Origin: Zygnema cylindricum | Lineage: Eukaryota; Streptophyta; Zygnematophyceae; Zygnematales; Zygnemataceae | NCBI GenBank assembly: GCA_037447655.1 | Contig: JBBHKE010002893.1 | Coordinates: 1-64,000 of the forward strand | DNA: 64,000 bases | Reading direction: 5' to 3' | In this document: in pieces, positions 57,246-64,000 of the stretch | Layout: every line of letters begins with the position of its first letter | Position numbering within the stretch: position 1 is the stretch's first letter | The notes under the pieces: generated by a model | Seen by the model: the letters and a program-made list of their open reading frames with translations, nothing else | What the model was told of the DNA's origin: nothing | Databases searched by the model: none | Made by a program: the position numbers and the translations under genes

Positions 57246-60200
57246 TTTCTTTGAAAAGGGTGCCTCTAATGTTGTTACCACCAAACTAATTACCTTTATC
57301 GCCGTTTTAACAAACACAAAATTTGTATTTGAGGTTAAGACACTGTAACTTAGTTCTAAATTGCGGAAAATGCTAATTTGTTATATTTTTTCAATTAAAC
57401 TTTCACTAAGTAAACCGCCTATTTAAGTATACAATCCATCGTTATCAGAGTGTTAACTTTTTATTAGATTTAGCCACACTAAATTATGTTTCACTGAGTG
57501 GCTCATTATCGGCATAATTATAATTTTGGGCTAAAAATTTTGCACTAGAATTAGAGTTATGAACTCTAAGAGCGACCGTGTAGTAAAATTCGACCTAAAA
57601 AACCTACATTTTGACCAAAATCTTCCGTACTTCAAAAATACGCTCAATAATATAATAAACATAATAATTTGACATGAATGAGTTGTTAATTTGCTAAAAA
57701 GTAATGTTTATCATTCAGAACCAGTCAAAAAGGTCATTTTTTGTGTATTAGTTTGAGAAAAGATGTATTTTTTTTTACAAAATGGTGAACAAATTCAATT
57801 GCAGGAAGTTAACGAGATGTGGGCTGGACTTGGATACTACCGTCGAGCTCGTTTTCTCTTTGAGGTATTGTCTTCTAAAATAACCTTCTCAATCTAATCT
57901 TTAATTCTCATTTTTGTTTTTCATATAAGGACCTCAGGATTGTTCCCTTAAGATTGAGATTTCTCATTCACATTGTTTAAAACCATTATAACAAATGGGA
58001 AAAATAAAGTTATGCATGTCACACGATCATAATTAATGTCGACCATAGTTTTAAAGTCCGGGTTTTATCATACGGGAAAACATCTTATCACAGCGCTTTT
58101 TTTTTAAATATAATACTTGTGTAATACGAAGTACACGGGGCATACCATTTTTTTTTTACGTCAAACTTGAGATCTTTTGTGGGCTTCAAGCTTCCATCGA
58201 ATATATTTGTCACTATTGATGTCAGATTACGATACTTTCGACACCAATTAATGGAATGTCAAATCACAGTATTTATTAGTGTTGTATATCGAGAAAGTTT
58301 TGCCGATAATCGATATATGCTTTATTGGAGGATCTTGGTAATCGATGTATCAATTCAATATCCTGTGTCTCCAATAATCTTGAGATATCCATATTATGAT
58401 ATTGTCTATAGCTGTACCATTTTTTTCAAACTCTTTTCAAAAGCAACTTTTTTCTACGCCGTCGAGGCTAAAAAAAAAATTCAGCACGGTACGCTGCACT
58501 GTGCCATACTATAATATGGTGTTTTTTTCTGGTTTATTTGCACCAATTGTTTGACTTAAGTTTAACTTTGTTTTAAAGTTTGCGCCTTAATTATTATTTT
58601 TTAGATTTTATTTGAAGAATTTTTGGCCAATCAAGTGTTTGATGAAGATTTGGGGAGATATGTTTTTTATCTGGTAAAGATTTACATACAGTAATAAAGA
58701 TTCGTCGTACGGTTATTGGTTGACTATCGCCAGTTATTGCAATATTGATTTTTTTTGGGAAACTCGATAAATAGTGTGAATTTTCAAGGTCTCGGAGTCA
58801 ATAAGTATCGATAGATATTGAGTGGGAGATAGGGCGACTGAGAAGGGAGAGAGGGCGAGAGAGGACGTGAGAGAGGGAGAGAGAGTAATTCTTTCGATAT
58901 ACAACACCAATATTTTTGAGGATAAATTAAGGAAATGTCAGATTACGATATTTTTGACACTAATTAATGGACATCATGCCGGTCAACGTGAATAAGACGA
59001 TACGAATTTAACTGTTTTTTATCTTCATTTTACACTCTATTCAAATCCTGTTCATTGATTTGAACAAATGAGCAAGTAATCTTTGCTGGTTGTTTAAAAC
59101 CCCATTTTTACCCTAAACCTAACTTTTAACCTAAAATAAAACTGTCCCACTTAATTAGGCGTATCAATTCTGAATCTGTTTATGTGCTTTTTGAAACCCA
59201 TTTCTTTTATTTTTTAAAAAATAAACTGCGTTTCAAATGTGCCATTTTCGCACTGAAGATTTACTCCTCTAATGCCTTTAATATGGGCGTAGAAATCACA
59301 TTTAAATATCGTATGGACCATACTATGTTTCATATAACCGTTATTCGAAGGCACACATATAACAATTCACATTTTGGAATATCGTATGAAACATACTGTA
59401 TTTTATGTCTCATTTTTGAAAACCTGCAGTAAAATTGAGGATTTGAGTACTTATTAGTGAGAAATTAGTAAATTTCAGAACTTAATAATTAACTAGTATT
59501 GGGAATTATAAAGTAAGACTTTTGTTTTTCTGCGTTGGTGTTGAAAATGTTATTTTGGCATCAATAATGTTTTTGTCCACACTAATAATGGTGGCTGCAC
59601 AATTTGTTTGACCATATAACAGTTACTAACTCCGTAAAATTAGCCTCTTAATTGTATGTGCTATACATAAAAGTAAATAAATACATCAAGTGAACAAATA
59701 CATAAAAGTACATAAACTACATAAAAGTAAATAGATACCTGAAAGTAAATAAACACACAAAAGTAAATAACCACGTAAAAGTAAATAAACAAAAAAATTG
59801 TAATTAAATACCTAAAAGTAAATATGTACATAAAAGGAAGTAAGTACATAAAAGTAAATTAACGCATAAAAGGAAATAAAATCGTAAAAGTAAATAAATA
59901 CATAAAAGGAAGTAAGTACATAAAAGTATATAATTGCATCATAGGAACTAATTGCATAAAAGTAAATAAATATATCAGGTGGATAAATGTATTAATAAAT
60001 AGAAAGAACTTCAAATGGATATTTCCTCGACTGACAGGAATCTCTCCCTTTCCCATTCTTTTCACACGCCATATCTCATTCCTTTCTCAAACTTTCCTCT
60101 CACTTTTTCCCTCTTCTCTCCCTCTTTTCTCGCTCCATTCTCACTCCATTCTCATACCTTTCTCAGACCTTTGTCAGTCCTTTCCTACTCCCTTCCCAAT

Positions 60201-63200
60201 TCTTTCCACTCCCTCCTCACTCTTTCCTCCCTCCCTTTCCACTCTTTTCCCACTCCTTTCCACTCCATTCCCGCTTCCTTCCCCTTCATGTCCCACTCCT
60301 TCTCTCCTTTGCTCCTTTCTTTCTCCCTTTCCAGTCCTTCCTCCCTCCCTTTCTACTCCCTTCCGACTCCCTTCCCACTCCCTTCTTACTTATATATTCA
60401 AAAACTTCCCTTTTTTTATGAGTCAACACTCTTTTACCTGACTGAAAAAAACTTCCATGACTAATTTGCAACCTACTCTTGTTCTACTCCTTCCCTCTCC
60501 CTTCCCACTTCTTCCTCTCTTCCTTCCGCCGTCCTCCCTCCCTCCCTCCCTCCCTCCCTCCCTCCCTCCCTACCTTCCCCCCTACCTTCCCAGTCCTTTC
60601 TCTCTCCTTCCGCCCTCCTTACGGCACTCCCTTCCCACTCTTTCTTCCCTCCTTCCCCACTCTTTCCCCTCTCCTCTCTTCAAAAAAATTTCTTCTCATC
60701 TTCCAAAGAAACACATCGACTACCTCCCTCCTTCCTCCTCTCTTCCCCCCTCCTTTCCAACTCCCTCCCTTCCTCCCTCCTTCTTTACTCTCTTCCTCCC
60801 GTCTTTCCTCCCTTTCTCACTCGTTGCTTTTTCCTTACTTTCTTACTCCCTTTCCTGCCTCCCTTCCTCCCTTCCTCCCTCCCTTCTTTTCCAACTCCCC
60901 ACTTCTTTCCCACACCTCTAATTAAAAACTTCTCTTCTCTTCGTTTGAAGGAACAGAATCCATGGATATTTAGGCGCCTTTCACTCCCTTTCTATCTTCT
61001 CCCTCCCTCCTCACTCTCTTCCTACTCCTTCCCACCCTTTCCTAACTCCTTTCTTTAAAACCTTTATTTTTTCAAGTGAATACTCTTTCTCTCTCTCTCC
61101 CTCTCTCCCTCTCTCCCTGCTCCCTCTCCCTCCCTCGCCCTCTCGCTCTCTCGCTCTCCCTCTCCCTCTGGCTTTCCCCTACCTCTCTCTGTCCATATCC
61201 CTCTTCCCCTAAGCCTCCGTCAATCGACCCCTTCCTCCCTCTCTCCACCCCTCTCTCTGTCTATATCTCTCTACTCCTAATCCCCCCTCTCTCCACCCCT
61301 CGCCCTTTTCTTAGGACAGGGCGAAACGCACATAGAGGAGGAGAGAGAAGTGCTGTTCCCTCCCTCCCTCTCTCCCCTCTTCCCGCTCACCCTTCTCCCT
61401 CTCTATGTCCTGTCTCTGCGTCTCTCCCTCTATCTTTAATCCTCCCTCTCTTCCTCACCCTCAATCTTTTGTTAGGACAGGGCGTAAAGCACATAGAGGG
61501 GGAGAGGGAAGGAAAATTTCCGGAAACTGTAAAGGGGTTAATGGAGATTCCGGGAATAGGACGATATACTGCCGGAGCGATTGCCTCTATTGCTTTGGGA
61601 CAGGTGAGAGAGGGAGGGAGAGGGAGGGAGGTTGGGAGGAGGGGAGGAGGTAGGGAGGAGGGGAGGAGAGGGGGAAAGAGTGATTCTTTCTGGACCAGTG
61701 ATTTTTGGACAGGTGGCGACTGGGGTCAACGGAAACCTTGATCCAAGTGTTGTCACGACTACGGAAAATTAGTGTGGATCGTACAGAGAAAAATTACCTT
61801 TTTTAAGCCTCGACGACGTAGAAAAAAAAAACATTGGAAGAATATATATTTATGCATTGAACATTGAAACATTGAAATAAAATATATATAATATTCTTGG
61901 AAGAATACAAAAATAATGGAATGGATGTCGGTAACGTGATATCGATATCGATAGATCGCGATTATTGGCGATTATTGCCAGATACGATATATGGATGCAA
62001 TATTATCGATGAACGAGACCTACCAAAAAAGTATATATCGATTAACGAGACCTCTCAAAAAAGTATATATCGATTATCGGCATAACCTCTCGACATAGGA
62101 CATGCACTTTTCCGTATTGCGCCCCTGACGTTTTAATTGAATCTGAATCAAATTGAATCAAATTGAATCGAAACAAATTGGATCGAATGGAATGGAATAG
62201 AATCGAATCGAATCGAATCGTAATCTGATATTCTTTTTCCCGGACCAGTGATGTTTTGACAGGTAGCGCCTGTGGTCGACGGGAACGTGATTCGAGTGTT
62301 GTCACGACTACGGGCAATTAGTGTAGATCCCAAACTGGCGTCAAGTTCTCGACTCCATTGGGATTTGGCGGGACAGCTCGTGGATCAGGAAAGACCGGGC
62401 GATTTTAATCAGGTGGGTATAATGGGATGTAACAGTAAAATGAGAGTAGAAGGAGAGTAAAAGGAGAGATAGTGAAGGAGGGGATCGTAAAAGAGAGAGA
62501 ATCAAAGGAGGGGACGAGATGTGATTTGAACCAGGTGGGTATAATGGGATATAAGAGTAAAAGGAGAGAGATAGTAAAGGAGAGATAGTGAAAGAGAGAG
62601 AAATCGAAAGTGGGAACGAGATGTCGTTTTAACCAGGTGGGTATAATGGGGTGTAAGAGTAGAAGGAGAGATATTGAAGGAAGGGATAGCAAAAGAGAGA
62701 GAATCAAAAAAGGGAAGAAGATGTGCTTTTAACCAGGTGGGTATAATGGGGTATAACAGTAAAAGAAGAGATGGTGAAGGAGGAATAGTAAAAGAGAGAG
62801 AGAGAGAGATAAAAGACGGACCGAGATGTGCTTTTAACCAGGTGGGTATTATGGGGTATATTTTAGGAACGGTTTTAAGAATAGGTGGGTGGTATTTTAG
62901 AGAAAGTTTTTTAACCAGGTAAAAGAAAAAATAATAATGAGAGGAATGTAAAGAGTAAGAATTGAAAAACGGATAGAGTTGCGGTTTTAATGGGATATAG
63001 CTGTAAAAGGAGAAATAGTAAAAGAGAAAGTTAAAAGTCGAAAAGAGATGTGATTTTAACCAGGTGGGTATAAAGTTTTTTCTTTCTTTTTTTTCTGTCC
63101 CTCGTCTTTTATCTTTTTTTTTTTTCTCTCTTTCTTCATCTCTATGTCTTTTTTTGTTATCTCTCTTTGTTTGCCTGTTCTTTTGCTTTTTTCATTTTTT

Positions 63201-63238
63201 TTCTTTCTTTTTTTTTTTCATTTTTTTTTTTTTTCTCT

Positions 63239-63274
<36 letters not shown>

Positions 63275-64000
63275 GGCTTTATGGAGTTAGGAGCGACTCT
63301 CTGCTCTGTTACCTCTCCCTCTTGTCAGATTTGCCCTCTCTCTCAACATTGTTTTGCCTTAAAACGAGTGGAAAACTATCAAAATCGTAAAAAATATACC
63401 GAAAACATTACTAAAAACATTACCAAAAATGTTACCAAAACCAACTGTACCAAAATTGTTACCGAAAATGATACAGAAACTGTTATCCAAAATGGTACAG
63501 ATAACGATACGGAAATTGATACAGAAAACAGTACGTACAATGGTACGGACAACGATACGGAAATTTTCGATTCTATACCATCTGTCACGGATTTTCCGAT
63601 AAAAGTAATAAAATCGGTTCCGAGAGAAGAACATATTTTTGTTTGTGTGGTAGAATTTTTACGGTCCAAAAATTTAAAAACGGAAGAAACAAAACCGATT
63701 CGCACGAAAAAGAAATCTTTAGTAGATTCTCGAAAAGGTCCTGTTTTAGATTCTGAAAAAGATTGGGTTTTAGATTCTCGAAAAGTTTCTGAAATAAAAT
63801 CGGAAAACGATACCGTGAAAAGACGGTCATCGAGAATACAGACAAGGAGAGAGAGTGAAAAAGGGGTAGAGGAAGGTTCCGAGAAGGAGCGTTTGGGTGG
63901 AGGAGGAGGAGGAGGAGGAGGAGTTAGAGGAGTTAAAGGAATAGTAGGAGTTGGAGCAGGAGGGGCAGGAGGAGGAAGAGAGGGAGGAGGGCTAGGAGGT
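54390..64000 (+). CDS. MUTYH: MUTYH adenine DNA glycosylase, 5 exons seen, 3' end beyond window
   Basis: MUTYH removes adenine mispaired with 8-oxoguanine in base-excision repair; plant forms act in nucleus and possibly organelles. Exons are 54390-55718, 57805-57864, 61481-61603, 62263-62416 (or to 62412) and 63276-beyond 64000. The glycosylase motifs appear in family order: ELPWR, VWVSEVMLQQT with catalytic Glu, NEMWAGLGYYRRAR, the helix-hairpin-helix PGIGRYTAGAIASIA, VVDGN with catalytic Asp, the 4Fe-4S cysteines, and VTDFPIKVIK leading to the NUDIX-like 8-oxoG domain. Two large low-complexity insertions are present, in exon 1 (about 265 residues) and exon 5. The first Met is at 54390. ATG 54522 (MASITSNAPL..., in context CACCCATGGCT) is a plausible alternative start giving a Ser/Arg-rich, transit-peptide-like N-terminus. 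The gene lies right after a LINE relic. Intron phases are 0,0,0 and then 1 or 0 (see finding). Confidence 0.93.
55719..57804 (+). other. MUTYH intron 1 with MITE and (AC)n/(AT)n microsatellites
   Basis: GT...TTGCAG intron of 2.1 kb. It contains a family B MITE relic (about 56617-56755, right end AATAGCGGTTCATGGTGTA), a T homopolymer at 56885-56900, an (AC)n run at 57130-57145 and a pure (AT)n run at 57154-57235. Confidence 0.85.
57805..57864 (+). CDS. MUTYH: MUTYH exon 2
   Basis: A 60-bp micro-exon of 20 codons, EVNEMWAGLGYYRRARFLFE, with acceptor TTGCAG and donor GAG|GTATTG, phase 0 on both sides. It encodes the highly conserved helix ahead of the helix-hairpin-helix. Confidence 0.95.
58279..58907 (+). 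mobile_element. TIR element E, copy 3, in MUTYH intron 2
   Basis: The ends GTGTTGTATATCGA and TCGATATACAACAC (minus two bases of imperfection) match the E family. The interior has ATCGAT-rich fold-back sequence and a GA tract (58840-58885). It is flanked by 40-bp direct repeats: 'tcagattacgatactttcga' at about 58222 and 'tcagattacgatatttttga' at about 58937, each followed by 'cac(c/t)aattaatgga'. Confidence 0.7.
59655..59995 (+). repeat. ACATAAAAGTAAATAA minisatellite in intron 2
   Basis: About twenty degenerate copies of a 12-18-bp unit 'acataaaagtaaataa' in tandem. The hydrophobic minus-strand ORF over it is an artefact of the repeat. Confidence 0.9.
60030..61475 (+). repeat. 1.4-kb pyrimidine-rich tract before MUTYH exon 3
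   Basis: The sense strand is dominated by CTTTCC, CTCC, TTCC and CTCTCC arrays with a few mixed interruptions, ending at the exon 3 acceptor. It contains a decayed copy of the exon 3 start at about 61285-61357. The long plus-strand ORFs here are low-complexity artefacts. Confidence 0.9.
61285..61357 (+). pseudogene. Decayed duplicate of MUTYH exon 3 start (pseudoexon)
   Basis: The stretch 'cttaggacagggcgaaacgc' plus 'acatagagg.ggagag.gaa' repeats the real exon 3 boundary at 61470-61515 (ttaggacag|ggcgtaaagc) about 161 bp upstream. The acceptor AG at 61318-61319 is intact. Homology is lost after about 40 bp and the PGIG core is absent. Confidence 0.85.
61481..61603 (+). CDS. MUTYH: MUTYH exon 3 (helix-hairpin-helix)
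   Basis: 41 codons, phase 0/0, from GVKHIEGEREGKFPETV to EIPGIGRYTAGAIASIALGQ. The helix-hairpin-helix binds the DNA backbone. Codons 6-11 (EGEREG) look altered by the same GA-rich sequence found in the intron. The acceptor must be GGACAG|GGC, because starting after TTAG would give an immediate stop. Confidence 0.93.
61681..61790 (+). pseudogene. Decayed duplicate of MUTYH exon 4 start (pseudoexon)
   Basis: This covers the last ~30 bases of the intron ('ggaccagtgat..ttggacag') and ~75 bases of exon 4, about 550 bp before the real one. The acceptor CAG is intact. The VDGN motif reads VNGN (catalytic Asp changed to Asn), and a one-base insertion after it shifts the frame and gives TAG after 19 codons. 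Homology fades after 'gtgtggatc'. Confidence 0.9.
61910..62080 (+). repeat. Fold-back ATCGAT-rich fragment and 34-bp tandem duplication
   Basis: 'gatatcgatatcgatagatc' and related words resemble the E-element ends. The unit 'aacgagacct(a/c)(c/t)caaaaaag' plus 'tatatcgatta' occurs twice in a row (62012-62045 and 62044-62077). Confidence 0.7.
62145..62222 (+). repeat. GAATC/GAATG microsatellite
   Basis: A degenerate run of GAATCAAATT and GAATCGAATC units ending about 40 bp before exon 4. Confidence 0.85.
62263..62416 (+). CDS. MUTYH: MUTYH exon 4 (catalytic Asp)
   Basis: It encodes VAPVVDGNVIRVLSRLRA...RPGDFNQ; the Asp of VDGN (codon at 62278-62280) is the conserved catalytic residue. Two donors are possible: CAG|GTGGGT at 62413 (phase 0, the family-like end NQ) or GTGG|GTATAA at 62417 (phase 1). 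Only the second matches the frame of exon 5 as sequenced. Confidence 0.9.
62395..63075 (+). repeat. Tandem array of the exon 4 donor junction
   Basis: The last bases of exon 4 plus the donor ('gattttaatcaggtgggtat') recur with intronic GA-rich sequence at about 62400 (real), 62523, 62626, 62724, 62829, 62908 (partial) and 63051. An eighth copy near 62983 has lost the CAGGTGGG core. The unit is about 100-120 bp. Most copies keep CCAGGTGGGTATAATGGG, so each has an intact-looking 5' splice site. Confidence 0.92.
63078..63272 (+). repeat. T-rich polypyrimidine tract before exon 5
   Basis: About 195 bp of T with CTCT and TTTCTT interruptions, ending in a run of over 25 T directly before TACAG. 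Sequencing through this run is error-prone, which matters for the exon 5 frame. Confidence 0.9.
63276..64000 (+). CDS. MUTYH: MUTYH exon 5 (Fe-S cluster, start of NUDIX-like domain), runs off the window
   Basis: It is open to the window end in the frame of ATG 63281: MELGATLC, then C-x6-C-x2-C-x5-C (codons at 63302, 63323, 63332 and 63350), which ligates the 4Fe-4S cluster. Next comes an insertion rich in N-x-T tripeptides (about 63390-63560), then VTDFPIKVIK and 'EEHIFVCVVEF', the plant-like entry to the C-terminal 8-oxoG recognition domain. After 'FLRSKN' another insertion follows with two LDSRK-like repeats, a basic stretch and a poly-Gly run (63895-63925). The rest of the NUDIX-like domain is outside the window. 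Confidence 0.92.

Noticed and set aside
57079-57348. Tyr/Ile repeat ORFs on both strands
   Set aside because: They are translations of the (AT)n microsatellite in MUTYH intron 1.
59661-60065. Hydrophobic minus-strand ORFs as membrane proteins
   Set aside because: Composition is forced by the ACATAAAAGTAAATAA repeat; they lie inside a MUTYH intron and have no start context.
61076-61480. 221-codon plus-strand ORF as a single exon
   Set aside because: Everything before 61481 is CT-repeat translation plus a decayed exon copy; the MUTYH family sequence starts at the GGACAG|GGC acceptor.

Overview
This is nuclear DNA from a eukaryote, most likely a streptophyte (land plant or charophyte alga). 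The evidence is spliceosomal introns with GT/AG ends, Copia and chromovirus-type Gypsy LTR retrotransposons, nested MITE-like DNA elements, and a MUTYH DNA glycosylase whose exon sequences resemble plant MUTYH. The species cannot be named from sequence alone. Nothing prokaryotic, no CRISPR array and no convincing tRNA or rRNA gene was seen.

Layout. 1-3460 is a pile of degraded Copia LTRs in both orientations. 3460-9700 holds large diverged dispersed repeats, a truncated Copia reverse-transcriptase insertion, and several terminal-inverted-repeat (TIR) elements. 9717-10737 is a hAT-like MITE with an 8-bp target-site duplication (TSD) and a second MITE inserted in one of its arms. 12211-18584 is a structurally complete but mutated Copia element with both LTRs and TSD TCATG. 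18900-21850 holds second copies of the earlier repeats. 24453-27181 is a three-exon gene for an unrecognised, mostly disordered protein of about 522 aa. 28580-30260 is a heptamer (CATCAAA) satellite with higher-order repeats. 31830-32790 is the 3' end of a non-LTR retrotransposon. 33722-37785 (minus strand) is a five-exon gene for a 432-aa coiled-coil protein. 38990-43110 is again TIR elements and LINE pieces. 43845-51767 is a complete-architecture, decayed chromovirus on the minus strand with TSD GCAGT. It sits inside a minus-strand LINE whose two halves are recognisable on either side. From 54390 to beyond the window end runs MUTYH.

MUTYH is the most informative locus. Five exons give the catalytic Glu, the helix-hairpin-helix, the catalytic Asp, the 4Fe-4S cysteine ligands and the start of the NUDIX-like domain. 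The gene carries large low-complexity insertions in its coding exons. Its introns contain decayed partial copies of its own exons 3 and 4, and a tandem array of about seven copies of the exon 4 donor junction. The exon 4/exon 5 junction keeps frame only if the donor is shifted by four bases or if one base is missing from the sequence. 

A theme shared by the two plus-strand genes is purine (GA) tracts close to 5' splice sites and pyrimidine (CT) tracts close to 3' splice sites. These could pair across the introns, and they spill into coding exons as Glu/Arg/Gly-rich runs. The genes show no operon-like relation. The link between regions is repeat activity: nested transposition, local tandem duplication and microsatellite growth.
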